A DNA stretch of 64,000 bases from Massilia soli (GCF_016809835.1 NZ_JAFBIL020000005.1:372001-436000), one strand, 5' to 3'; numbered from the stretch's first letter, positions 38,838 through 46,505 are shown. The notes: generated from the letters alone by a model not told the origin. A program made the numbers and translations.

Positions 38838-39587
38838 CTAACTTTTTGTGCGGGCCAGCATGGAAATGCGTTGCTGTTGGCGGGCGCGGTGTTCTTCGGT
38901 TGCAGCCAGGTCGATCCTCTCGGGATCTTGGGCGTGCGACTTCGGCGCCTTTGCGTACGCACTCATATCCCAGGAGGCTTCGGCCTTTTTTCCCGGAGCG
39001 ATACGGTCGACCAGGCCGGCGGCAACCGCCTCTTCGGCGGTGTACCAGGTCTCAGCGTCCATCGCGGCGCGCAGTTCTTCCAACGGCATGCCGCTTTTCT
39101 TCGCATACTGCGCGGCCAAGCTACTATCAATTTTCGACAAGAGACCGGCGGTCGCAGTCAGATCGTTGGCGTTGCCCATCGCCCAGGTCCATGCGTTGTG
39201 GATCATGTAGAACCCGCCGTCGGAGATCTCAACCTCGTCAGCCGCTGTGGCGATCACGGTAGCTGCGCTCGCCGCGTATCCGTCCACATGCGCGATTACC
39301 TTGGCCCCGGTTTCGCGGATGGCCTGGCAAATGGTCTGCGCAGCAAACACATCGCCGCCTGGACTGTTGATCCGGATATGCACCGTGCCGCCCTTGATGG
39401 CGCGGATCAGCGGCACCAAGGTCTCAGCGGCGACGCCACCCCACCAATACGCCGTATCTTCATCGGCGACGATGGCGTCGTAGATATAGATGGTCGTCTC
39501 GTCGCCCTCGGCCACGATCTTCGACTGCGGAAGCCGGTCAGGCCGCTTCTTGTTGCTCGCCAGGAGCTTGGTCAGGCTGTTCGGCAC
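38838..39587 (-). CDS. ClpP-like head maturation protease
   Basis: 249 residues. INSPGGDV (73-80) supplies the oxyanion region, Ser107 lies in GYAASAAT and His130 in YMIHNAW; an Asp/Glu-rich C-terminal part follows. This is the ClpP-type prohead protease of HK97-like phages, which removes the capsid delta domain. The start lies inside the 3' end of the portal gene (50-base overlap). Confidence 0.92.
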   Translation of the reverse strand: MPNSLTKLLASNKKRPDRLPQSKIVAEGDETTIYIYDAIVADEDTAYWWGGVAAETLVPLIRAIKGGTVHIRINSPGGDVFAAQTICQAIRETGAKVIAHVDGYAASAATVIATAADEVEISDGGFYMIHNAWTWAMGNANDLTATAGLLSKIDSSLAAQYAKKSGMPLEELRAAMDAETWYTAEEAVAAGLVDRIAPGKKAEASWDMSAYAKAPKSHAQDPERIDLAATEEHRARQQQRISMLARTKS

Positions 39588-40845
39588 TCGTGCCTCCGTT
39601 CATAGTCAGGTTAGTATTTGGTGGCATGTTTTCGCGTCGACGTATCTCGTCAGCGGTCATGAATGGCATCTCCCCGGAGCGGCCTAGCGCCGTCCGATAT
39701 GCGTCATAACGGGCCTTCAGGTCGCCACGTTCAAGCGCAGCGGTGATGTGCTCGACGAAGAACCGCTCGCGCACCGGCCAAAGCTTGCTGTTCACCTCCT
39801 GCGCGATCGGCGTGAGGTGCCGCTGCAGCGTGTACCGGACGAAGCCGATGCCCATATTCTCGACACCAGATCCCCAGGACGTGGTCTTGTCGGTGTGGCC
39901 GACCATGAACGGAGGCACGCCAAAAATTCGGCAGATTTCCTCGACCGTGAAAAGGCGGGTCGCCAGAATCTCGGCATCTTTCGAATTGACGCTTACTTGC
40001 GCTGGCGTCAGGCCGCCGCCGAGGATCAGAGGTCCTCGCCCGCCGTTCTGCGCGCGCGCCAGCAGCGATGCCTTCAACTGCTCGAGCTGCGTCTTGTCCA
40101 GCTTCGAGTCGGTCTTCAGCGCGTAGTCGAAGTTAGCGCCGCCGGAGAAGAACTGGCCAATGTGCTCCTGCGCCGACAAAGCCGTGCCGATTGCCTCCAT
40201 CGCCGCGTAGGTCAGTGGACTTGGACTGGTAAGGCCGTCGAAGCCCAAACTGGGGAGGTGGATGATGTCCTCTCTGGCAAGCACATACGAAGGCTTGTCG
40301 CCTGGAGTAATCCGGTAGCGCACCGTGTCACCGTCCTTAAACGGCTGGACAGTGTGGCGTGGCAACGGTTTCCAACCAGTGACCCGGTTGCTGGAAAAGC
40401 GCGGGCGGACCCACTCTCCGAAGCCGTCGCCGTGCGACAATTTCGAAAGGATGATCGACTCCCAGGCTGCCGATGATGTCCAGCCGTCGCTTGCTTTTTC
40501 GTTGAGCATCCACCAGTACTCATGGTCTGCGGAGTCTCGCTCGTTACCTTTGCGCTCGTAAATTCCGATCGGCAGCGTCGCAATTGCGCCCGCGACTAAC
40601 GACATGCAGGCGTATGCCGCAGACACCCGCATTGCGGTATCAGCGGTTACCGCGGCACCGGACGACGACCGGTGCGCGGCACCGAGCAAATTGGTCAACT
40701 CGCTCATGGTCAGACTGCCACTGGAGTTCTCCCCCAGGGCGACCATGCCAGCCCGTTCCGTGCCACCATTGCGTGCGGACAGCCACGAACCCAACACGCG
40801 CGAGGTGTGCTGTATGGCCTTCAGGTTCAGTAGTTTTCCGGGCAT
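39538..40845 (-). CDS. Portal protein (HK97 family)
   Basis: 435 residues from ATG 40845, which shares its A with the terminase stop (TAATG). It contains RVSAAYACMSLVAGAIATLP, then HLPSLGFDGLTSPSPLTYAA and VEEICRIFGVPPFMVG, the canonical HK97-portal motifs. It forms the dodecameric DNA channel at one capsid vertex. A longer frame to 41019 overlaps the terminase gene and is rejected. Confidence 0.95.
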   Translation of the reverse strand: MPGKLLNLKAIQHTSRVLGSWLSARNGGTERAGMVALGENSSGSLTMSELTNLLGAAHRSSSGAAVTADTAMRVSAAYACMSLVAGAIATLPIGIYERKGNERDSADHEYWWMLNEKASDGWTSSAAWESIILSKLSHGDGFGEWVRPRFSSNRVTGWKPLPRHTVQPFKDGDTVRYRITPGDKPSYVLAREDIIHLPSLGFDGLTSPSPLTYAAMEAIGTALSAQEHIGQFFSGGANFDYALKTDSKLDKTQLEQLKASLLARAQNGGRGPLILGGGLTPAQVSVNSKDAEILATRLFTVEEICRIFGVPPFMVGHTDKTTSWGSGVENMGIGFVRYTLQRHLTPIAQEVNSKLWPVRERFFVEHITAALERGDLKARYDAYRTALGRSGEMPFMTADEIRRRENMPPNTNLTMNGGTSAEQPDQAPGEQQEAA

Positions 40846-42515
40846 TACATATCCAATACATAAATTTCTGGGGAGTTTTGCCCAGCTTCCGGATTCAGGG
40901 CCATCAACGACACGGCATTTAATAGGGCCATCAACGGATCTATCTTGGCCGTACCGGAGGCCTGTTTGGTAATGATTACCGCATTGCCGCGGGGCTCGAT
41001 GCGGGCATTGCCAACGCACCAGGCCATGAGAGGCATGCCGCCGTGCGACATCACGCCCTCGGCGAGCTTTCTCTCTGCGGTTTTAATTGGGCTGGTCAGC
41101 TTCCAGCCTTGACTGATGCCGACGATCTTGTCTTCGGGCACATCCGCTTCGAGCATGGCATCCAGAATGCCGCCCAATCCGCTCGGGTCAACGCCGACCT
41201 TATCCAACTTCCCGGATTCCTCGATCTGCGCCACATAAATGGCGACTTGCTCAACGTCCTGCCCGATGCGCTCAACAAGCGTCAAGTCGCCATCCTTGGC
41301 GAAGTCCTTGAACCGCGAGGCCTCCTGCTTTCGACGCTCTAACACTGACGGATGCGCCCAGGCATGCGCCCAAACGAGCCATTCACGCGTAGTTGCGTCT
41401 CGGCCCATCACGGCAAAGCCGAGCAAGTCATCAAGGCCGCCGCCGTCGATGCCGACCGTGATGACTTCGGATCGGTCGATCAGTGCTGCGAGGGTGAGAC
41501 CGGGATGCTTCGCCTGCGTCAACCAGTAGTCGGCACCAGCCCAGCGGTCGGATCGGAGGTTTAGGCCGATTTCTACATTGGCGTGCTTAGCCATGAAGCC
41601 GCGGAACGATTCGGGACCGGCCTGCTGCGCTTTTGTGAACTCGCGCTCCAGAAACACCTCGTCAACGGAAAACCCCATGTTCGGGTTCACCATCGCCATG
41701 TTTTCCAGCAGCAGGCAGTCTCCGGACGCGACCATTTCCGGCGGGTGTTCAAAAATAATCGGCACAAATGCCGGGTCGATAATCGTGCCGTCGCGCACTT
41801 GGCGCGCATAGTCGAGCTTCTGCTTGAACACTCCAGCCGGGGGCTCGTCCGATTGCGTGGTCAGCCAGATTACGAAACCTTCAGGGCGTGATGCAAGGCC
41901 GCCCAGCGCCTCTCGGAACATGTTTTCTGCGCTCGGAATCTTGCCGAACAGGTGTAACTCATCCACGAGCGTGCCGACCGATTTCTTGCCGCCCACGGTG
42001 TTCTGATCAGCTGCCAGCACCTTGAGAATCGCATTGCTTTCACGATGTGTGATCGTTTTCACGTGCGACTGAACGTGCATCAGCGCGTCAAGGTCGTCAT
42101 CCTTCTGCACCATGTCGCGCGCCGGATTGTATGCATTATTTGCAACTTCGACGGTTGGTGCCAGGACGGAAAACTCGGCTGACTGCCGCCAGTTCAGGAT
42201 GAGCGCGGTCATCATGATTCCGGCCGCCACCGTGCTCTTGCTGTTCTTTTTTGGAAGAAGCACGAAAAATTCAACGATCAGCCGGCGCCCGCTCTCGGCG
42301 TCATATGCGCCAAAGATGCAGCGCACCAGGTCAAACACCCACTCAGCACACGCATCACCAAACGTCGGGCTGCCTGGCGCATCAACGATCTTCAGTTGCT
42401 TGAAGATTTCAAGCGCCTGCTCGCCCTGCTCGGGGAAGATCGGCGGCGGAATAATCGAGTCGCCCGCGCGCAGCCGTACCGCCCAGTTAGGGCAGGCAGT
42501 TGTCCATTCGGGCAT
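40845..42515 (-). CDS. Terminase large subunit (HK97 type)
   Basis: 556 residues. The ATPase has a Walker A-like PKKNSKST (88-95) and Walker B with VDELHLF (Asp185-Glu186). The nuclease domain has acidic motifs VGIDGGGLDDLLGFAV and VGVDPSG. It packages DNA into the prohead and cuts at cos or pac. It starts directly after the small subunit stop. Confidence 0.95.
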   Translation of the reverse strand: MPEWTTACPNWAVRLRAGDSIIPPPIFPEQGEQALEIFKQLKIVDAPGSPTFGDACAEWVFDLVRCIFGAYDAESGRRLIVEFFVLLPKKNSKSTVAAGIMMTALILNWRQSAEFSVLAPTVEVANNAYNPARDMVQKDDDLDALMHVQSHVKTITHRESNAILKVLAADQNTVGGKKSVGTLVDELHLFGKIPSAENMFREALGGLASRPEGFVIWLTTQSDEPPAGVFKQKLDYARQVRDGTIIDPAFVPIIFEHPPEMVASGDCLLLENMAMVNPNMGFSVDEVFLEREFTKAQQAGPESFRGFMAKHANVEIGLNLRSDRWAGADYWLTQAKHPGLTLAALIDRSEVITVGIDGGGLDDLLGFAVMGRDATTREWLVWAHAWAHPSVLERRKQEASRFKDFAKDGDLTLVERIGQDVEQVAIYVAQIEESGKLDKVGVDPSGLGGILDAMLEADVPEDKIVGISQGWKLTSPIKTAERKLAEGVMSHGGMPLMAWCVGNARIEPRGNAVIITKQASGTAKIDPLMALLNAVSLMALNPEAGQNSPEIYVLDM

Positions 42516-42857
42516 TTAGACCTTCTTTCCGCCAGCGGCGACCAGCTTCGGCGGTGCGGCGGCAGAGAACTTGCCGGCGCCGGCTTTCTTAGCACGCTCG
42601 GCCTCCTCGTCCTTCTTCCCCCCATCGCCCTTTTTCATGTGCGTGTATTGGACCGCAGCGATTGCGGCCCTGATCTGCCCGGCAGTAGCATCGACGCGAC
42701 CAAGGGCGATATCCTTCAGCAGAGTCAACATGTCGCATCCCGCAATTTCTGCTGGTGCCGCTGCTGGCTCCTTCGCTTTCGGTTTCCTGCCAGCGCCAGG
42801 TCGAGCGCCGCCCGCATTCGCTCGCGGACCTCCGCTCTTTCCTTTTACGCCTGCCAT
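42516..42857 (-). CDS. Terminase small subunit-like protein
   Basis: 113 residues. A basic Gly/Arg-rich start (MAGVKGKSGGPRANAGGARP) is followed by a short helical core (DMLTLLKDIALGRVDATAGQ, IRAAIAAVQYTHMKKGDG) and a Lys/Ala-rich tail. The basic start, length and position before the large subunit agree with small terminases that bind the packaging site. The helix-turn-helix itself is not obvious. Confidence 0.75.
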   Translation of the reverse strand: MAGVKGKSGGPRANAGGARPGAGRKPKAKEPAAAPAEIAGCDMLTLLKDIALGRVDATAGQIRAAIAAVQYTHMKKGDGGKKDEEAERAKKAGAGKFSAAAPPKLVAAGGKKV

Positions 42858-42957
42858 TTGCTGATTCCTTTTGAAAAGCGGGATTTAATCTACGCGTGGG
42901 GTAACGAGAGGTGTCCTGTCAAGCGGACTCCAAACTTTCGGGTATAGGGGGGAGGTA

Positions 42958-43281
42958 TCAGCCGATCCAGGCGCCCGTTGCCCGCAGCGCCGCCTCTCGC
43001 TTGCTCTTAGCCTCATGGCAGGGATCGCACAGCACCCACTTGTTATCCGGTGCGTCGCTGCCTCCTGCCCACAGCGGTACCTTGTGGTCCACTGCTGCGC
43101 CTATCGTTGTCTTGCCTTGCTCTGCGCATATCTGGCACAGGTCACAGTCCCTTGCGCGGATAGCGTGGCGATCTCTCACGCCGGCGCTACCTCGCTTGCG
43201 CTCCACTGCTGCGCCGGGTGCTTGCTTGATCCTGGCTGTGCTGAGGGTTGCGAGTCTCGGCCCTAGCGTGCGGAGCTTCAC
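42958..43281 (-). CDS. HNH endonuclease near the packaging site
   Basis: 107 residues from a GTG overlapping the previous stop (GTGA). The zinc ribbon and HNH core are visible: CDLCQICAEQG, VDHKVPLWAGG (His of the first motif), NKWVLCDPCHEAKS. HNH proteins beside terminase genes in HK97-like phages are needed for specific cleavage of packaged DNA, so this is probably a packaging cofactor. Confidence 0.9.
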   Translation of the reverse strand: MKLRTLGPRLATLSTARIKQAPGAAVERKRGSAGVRDRHAIRARDCDLCQICAEQGKTTIGAAVDHKVPLWAGGSDAPDNKWVLCDPCHEAKSKREAALRATGAWIG

Positions 43282-43493
43282 CCCAAGTCCAGCGCCACAG
43301 TCACGCCGCTCACGCTGTAGTAAGTCGGTGCGCCTATCGTCTCCAATGCCAGCACGCGGACCTCGACGCTCTTGATGCCGACTCCGCTATCCTTACTGAA
43401 CGCCGCCACCTCTGCGCCTACCAGGTCACGGATGCGGGATTCGAGGGCTTGCTTGTCTCCGGCGAGCTGGGCTAGTGCAGGCTGGATGTTCAT
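43278..43493 (-). CDS. Small phage protein upstream of HNH
   Basis: 71 residues: MNIQPALAQLAGDKQALESR then IRDLVGAEVAAFSKDSGVGI and a beta-strand end (YYSVSGVTVALDLG). It overlaps both neighbours by 4 bases (ATGA and GTGA). No family recognised. Confidence 0.6.
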   Translation of the reverse strand: MNIQPALAQLAGDKQALESRIRDLVGAEVAAFSKDSGVGIKSVEVRVLALETIGAPTYYSVSGVTVALDLG

Positions 43494-43717
43494 CGTGCGC
43501 CGTAACAGGTTAAGCACTCAAGATCGAATGACAGCGATTGGAGTACTCCGCCGCTCATCCATTGGCATATGGCGCGGCCTTGCGAGTCGGTGCCGGCCAC
43601 CGTCATCTCCGGACCACCCGAGCGCAGCATGACGCGATTGCCGGGCATGACCGAGCGTAGGTTCGGCGTCGCATAACAAGCGATCAGGTCTTTCTGATGG
43701 AAAACGCCATGGTTCAT
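43490..43717 (-). CDS. DUF2158/YodC-like small protein 1
   Basis: 75 residues from ATG 43717 with AGGCG upstream. The core VMLRSGGPEMTVAGTDSQGR...CQWMSGG is the DUF2158 SH3-like barrel (VxLxSGGPxMTV). Near the C-terminus it has CLTCYGAR. The role of the family is unknown; phages often carry it near packaging genes. A second related gene lies just upstream. Confidence 0.75.
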   Translation of the reverse strand: MNHGVFHQKDLIACYATPNLRSVMPGNRVMLRSGGPEMTVAGTDSQGRAICQWMSGGVLQSLSFDLECLTCYGAR

Positions 43718-43729
43718 GTTCGCCTGGCC

Positions 43730-43757
43730 CAAAAAGAGAAAGCCACCCGAAGGTGGC
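43730..43757 (-). terminator. Intrinsic terminator between the two DUF2158 genes
   Basis: Minus strand GCCACC-TTCG-GGTGGC (43757-43742) followed by TTTCTCTTTTT. UUCG-type tetraloop. Confidence 0.8.
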
Positions 43758-43768
43758 CTAGTACTGAG

Positions 43769-43984
43769 TTATCCGTTCCGCATCGGCGGAAGATCCCCGC
43801 CTGCGTATTCCTTGAGGATCGCTATATCGAAGACTGCTTCCACACGGTTGTTCTTCGCGTCGAACCATACGCACTTAGCCTGATCTTTCTCCGCCGAGTG
43901 ATTGTAGTCAGAAACATCGACGACCGACATCTGCGGACCACCGCTGATAAGCTGAACTACAGAACCTTTTGCTATTGACGACAT
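43769..43984 (-). CDS. DUF2158/YodC-like small protein 2
   Basis: 71 residues from ATG 43984 with GGAG eight bases upstream. KGSVVQLISGGPQMSVVDVS and CVWFDAKNN match the same SH3-like pattern as its neighbour (VxLxSGGPxMxV). The two are divergent paralogues separated by a terminator. Function unknown. Confidence 0.75.
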   Translation of the reverse strand: MSSIAKGSVVQLISGGPQMSVVDVSDYNHSAEKDQAKCVWFDAKNNRVEAVFDIAILKEYAGGDLPPMRNG

Positions 43985-44026
43985 CTTCGGATCTCCCATT
44001 CTTATTGGTGAGAGCCGAGTATATGC

Positions 44027-44227
44027 CTATTCGAAACCAATTCTAGCATTCGGCACAAGCGCCGCGGTTGCCTCAATCGTCGATCCCTGCATGCCGTATC
44101 CCTTGGCGCGCAGGATGGAATGGGCCTTCTCAGCGTTGCGCAGATGCTCGGCCAAGCTATCCAGCGTCTCGGGGCTCTTGTCCTCGACTGCGCGGACGAT
44201 CATGTCTTTGTAGTATTGCGGGCTCAT
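44027..44227 (-). CDS. Small helical phage protein, last of a tiny-gene chain
   Basis: 66 residues, MSPQYYKDMIVRAVEDKSPE, then LDSLAEHLRNAEKAHSILRAKGY. It is mostly helical with no membrane segment. Start overlaps the stop of the preceding 37-codon gene (ATGA). Unrecognised. Confidence 0.6.
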   Translation of the reverse strand: MSPQYYKDMIVRAVEDKSPETLDSLAEHLRNAEKAHSILRAKGYGMQGSTIEATAALVPNARIGFE

Positions 44228-44337
44228 GCGTTCTTTCCGGTGCCTGGCGTGTGCTGCTTGCCTGCCTTGATCTCGCGCTGCATCTTGTCCAGTTGGATCA
44301 GGATGCGAATCCAGATGGCCTCAGCCTCGATGCTCAT
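44224..44337 (-). CDS. Tiny phage protein (37 residues), third of the chain
   Basis: MSIEAEAIWIRILIQLDKMQ followed by REIKAGKQHTPG and a short tail. A single amphipathic helix plus a basic tail. Both ends overlap neighbours by ATGA, so it is very likely translated although it is too short for usual gene finders. Confidence 0.5.
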   Translation of the reverse strand: MSIEAEAIWIRILIQLDKMQREIKAGKQHTPGTGKNA

Positions 44338-44492
44338 TTCCATACGATCTTCGTCTTGAGTGCGCGGTCAATGACAGCCTTGAGCTTGTCGATGTCAGGC
44401 TCTTGGCCGGTCAGCGCGCAGAAGGCAGCGAGGCAGTAGAAGTACGGTGTCAGCCACCATGCTTGCGTGACGATGACTTGGCCGGTCTTCAT
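44334..44492 (-). CDS. Small hydrophobic phage protein (52 residues), second of the chain
   Basis: MKTGQVIVTQAWWLTPYFYC, then LAAFCALTGQEPDIDKLKAV. The segment WWLTPYFYCLAAFCALTG could insert in or lie on the membrane; the C-terminal half is a charged helix. Coupled to its neighbours at both ends by 4-base overlaps. Confidence 0.5.
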   Translation of the reverse strand: MKTGQVIVTQAWWLTPYFYCLAAFCALTGQEPDIDKLKAVIDRALKTKIVWK

Positions 44493-44602
44493 GCGCCACC
44501 GATGCCGTCGCGGTAAGGCCAGTTGCGCGATACCTGCGCTGGTTGCGATGGCACTGGTGCTGCTTGGCCGAAGAGGATTAGGCAGAGCGCAAGCATCGAC
44601 AT
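44489..44602 (-). CDS. Tiny phage protein (37 residues) with membrane-like start, first of the chain
   Basis: MSMLALCLILFGQAAPVPSQ followed by a polar tail ending RDGIGGA. The first 13 residues look like a short signal or membrane anchor, with possible cleavage after GQA. AGGTGG precedes the ATG. It opens the four-gene chain and lies 91 bases downstream of the palindrome at 44694-44706. Confidence 0.5.
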   Translation of the reverse strand: MSMLALCLILFGQAAPVPSQPAQVSRNWPYRDGIGGA

Positions 44603-44693
44603 ATGACCACCTACGTGTAAAAGCGCCGCCAGCGCAAGGCGAGCGGCAAAGTCCGGTAAGGGACGGGGATGTCTGTTGTCGGCCTTCCTTACA

Positions 44694-44706
44694 GTGACAT
44701 TGTCAC
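44694..44706. promoter_or_regulatory. GTGACA-T-TGTCAC palindrome between divergent units
   Basis: A perfect 13-bp palindrome in the 190-base gap between the leftward tiny-gene chain and the rightward PEP-CTERM genes. A dimeric regulator could control one or both. The rest of the gap has no clear feature apart from an AT-rich stretch before 44794. Confidence 0.5.
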
Positions 44707-44793
44707 AAAGGAAAGTATTCGTTTGCTTTCAACGATGTAGACGCATGGCTTGATTGTTGCTTAATAGCCAGCACAACTATATCGGGGAAGAAT

Positions 44794-45399
44794 ATGAAAT
44801 CACTACTTGCGCTGCTTGCCGCGCTGCTCATGTCGAATGCGAGTGCCGGCGTGGCCTACACATGGCATACGACCTATGCCGCGCAGCATCAGGAGCCGTT
44901 CGAGATCCAGATGTCGATCGTCTTTTCGGATGCGGCCGTGCAGTCAGGCTCTGTGAATCACTGGAGCGATGCTTGCTATTCGCCCGGCAGCCAGATCCAA
45001 TGCAACGATAATGTGCAGAGCCTGTATTTCACTGGCGGCACTCAGCAAGATATCCAGTACATCTTTGGCGATCCGAGCCATACCAGTTCTGGCTTCATGT
45101 TCCTCGAAATCATCGGCTCGTTCGACGGCGCCTATTTCAACGGCAATGTCAGGGTTCGCACCGAATTTACCGAAGTCGTGATCGACGATGGTTTGGTCTA
45201 CTTCATGGAAAGCACCATTCCAGGCGATATTTGTAACCTTGGCGAAGATTGCCAGGGAGATCGCGGCGTGTTCATGGTGGACCAGGAGCTAGCAGAAGTG
45301 CCTGAGCCTTCTTCTATCGCCCTGTTGGGCCTTGCACTCAGCGGCTTCGTGATCGCCCGCCGTCGTTCCACAACCGTCACTACTATTGGAAAAATTTGA
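44794..45399 (+). CDS. PEP-CTERM sorting-domain protein 1 (prophage cargo)
   Basis: 201 residues. An N-terminal signal peptide (MKSLLALLAALLMSNASAG) leads to a beta-rich acidic middle with Cys pairs (DACYSPGSQIQCND, DICNLGEDCQGD). At the C-terminus, VPEPSSIALLGLALSGF (PEP at 170-172), a membrane helix and an Arg cluster (IARRRS) form the exosortase recognition tail; nine extra residues follow the RRR. GGGGAAGAAT precedes the ATG. PEP-CTERM proteins are cut and exported by host exosortase, usually with exopolysaccharide. Rightward orientation, opposite to the late genes, implies expression in the lysogen. Confidence 0.85.
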   Translation: MKSLLALLAALLMSNASAGVAYTWHTTYAAQHQEPFEIQMSIVFSDAAVQSGSVNHWSDACYSPGSQIQCNDNVQSLYFTGGTQQDIQYIFGDPSHTSSGFMFLEIIGSFDGAYFNGNVRVRTEFTEVVIDDGLVYFMESTIPGDICNLGEDCQGDRGVFMVDQELAEVPEPSSIALLGLALSGFVIARRRSTTVTTIGKI

Positions 45400-46022
45400 T
45401 GAAATCGCTATTCGCCCTGTTTATCGCGCTGTTCATGTCGAGCGCTAATGCTGGACCAACATATGTTTGGGAGTATTCATCCGGCGCGCCTGGCGCGCTT
45501 CCCCGTAATCTTCAGCTCATCATAACTTTTGCCGATAACTGGTCGGGGTACTACAAGTCGGTCGCCTGCCCTGTGGACGTTCCTGGCACTATTGAGGACG
45601 TTTGTCCTCCTGATCCCAATTCCGGAATCGAGCGCATCTACGCGTCGCTCAATGGCGTCGAGTGGAATACGATAGAAGTCTTCCCACAATCGAAGCCATA
45701 TTCGGCGCACGTTGATATCGAGATGTCACTTGAGTTCCTGTCGGGTGGTTTGCTCTCGGGCTCGATCTTCATCGACGACTTACATTCGACCTTCATCCTC
45801 GACAGCGTCGGGTCACTGTTCACTGTCCGAGCAGTAGGGCATGATTTCGGCAGCGCCGCGGGAGGATGCGCCGGCCTCGGCGCGTTTGAATGCTCTGGCG
45901 CGACTGGCGTTATGCGACTGGTCGATGACCCGTTCAATGTGCCAGAGCCTTCGTCTATCGCGCTGCTGGGCGTGGCGCTTGGCGGGTTGATGCTGGGGCG
46001 CCGTCGCTCTAAGCGCGCATAA
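45399..46022 (+). CDS. PEP-CTERM sorting-domain protein 2 (prophage cargo)
   Basis: 207 residues. Signal peptide (MKSLFALFIALFMSSANAG), a middle domain beginning PTYVWEYSSGAPG, with three or four Cys, and the tail VPEPSSIALLGVALGGLML followed by GRRRSKRA (PEP at 182-184). The start shares bases with the stop of the first gene (TGATG), so the two are coupled. N-terminus and C-terminus are near-identical in type to protein 1 while the middle has diverged, indicating an old duplication. Confidence 0.86.
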   Translation: MKSLFALFIALFMSSANAGPTYVWEYSSGAPGALPRNLQLIITFADNWSGYYKSVACPVDVPGTIEDVCPPDPNSGIERIYASLNGVEWNTIEVFPQSKPYSAHVDIEMSLEFLSGGLLSGSIFIDDLHSTFILDSVGSLFTVRAVGHDFGSAAGGCAGLGAFECSGATGVMRLVDDPFNVPEPSSIALLGVALGGLMLGRRRSKRA

Positions 46023-46029
46023 AGAAAAG

Positions 46030-46054
46030 CCCGCTGACCTTTCGGAAGCGGGCC
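46030..46054. terminator. Bidirectional hairpin after the PEP-CTERM genes
   Basis: GCCCGCT (46030-46036) pairs with AGCGGGC (46048-46054). The minus-strand side is followed by TTTTCTTTA, so it works best for leftward transcripts; it also closes the rightward pair 8 bases after the stop. Confidence 0.65.
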
Positions 46055-46079
46055 ATTCAATCGATATTATCACCGTATA

Positions 46080-46295
46080 TCAGTCGGCGTTTCGACCACT
46101 CCAGATTCCGACCGTGAGCGCTGCGGCAATTGCGTCGTATTCAGATGGTACGGCTCCGTCACGCAGGGCCGCTTGTTTCGCAAGCTGCTTTCTAACCTGC
46201 TTAAATTGGGCAACAATCGCCGCCGCATAACGTGCTTGACTCTCTGCACCAGCGTCATTTATTTCGCCAGGACCGTCAAAATTCGAACCACCCAT
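46080..46295 (-). CDS. Small phage protein downstream of the late promoter
   Basis: 71 residues: MGGSNFDGPGEINDAGAESQ, then ARYAAAIVAQFKQVRKQLAK. Strong GAGGAG site before the ATG. Helical, soluble, unrecognised. It is the first gene after the putative tR'-like terminator at 46384-46408. Confidence 0.6.
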   Translation of the reverse strand: MGGSNFDGPGEINDAGAESQARYAAAIVAQFKQVRKQLAKQAALRDGAVPSEYDAIAAALTVGIWSGRNAD

Positions 46296-46383
46296 TTCAG
46301 CTCCTCAACGTTATCGGTGAGGCCATTATACGGCTTGCAGTCAGCGCACCGCGTGCAATTTTTATCCCAACTCTAGGCGTAAA

Positions 46384-46408
46384 AAAGCCCGGATCTTAGC
46401 CGGGCTTT
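46384..46408 (-). terminator. tR'-like terminator downstream of Q
   Basis: AAAGCCCGG (46384-46392) pairs with CCGGGCTTT (46400-46408); on the minus strand six T follow. It begins about 60 bases downstream of the predicted start of the late promoter. Confidence 0.8.
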
Positions 46409-46476
46409 AGTAATGCATGACGCCGTCGGCGTGATAGCAAGATTAACTTCCTCGTACTGATGAGCAAGCGTACCTA

Positions 46477-46505
46477 AATATACTCTTAACCATAAAGGCG
46501 GTCAA
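46477..46505 (-). promoter_or_regulatory. Late promoter (pR'-like)
   Basis: Minus strand TTGACC (46505-46500), 17 bases, TATATT (46482-46477): a near-consensus sigma-70 promoter whose -35 overlaps the stop codon of the Q-like gene. Predicted start about 46470, directed leftward into the late genes, with a terminator 60-90 bases on. Confidence 0.72.

Noticed and set aside
40846-41019. N-terminal extension of the portal frame to 41019
   Set aside because: It would overlap the terminase gene by 170 bases, whereas ATG 40845 forms a TAATG junction and gives the normal portal N-terminus.
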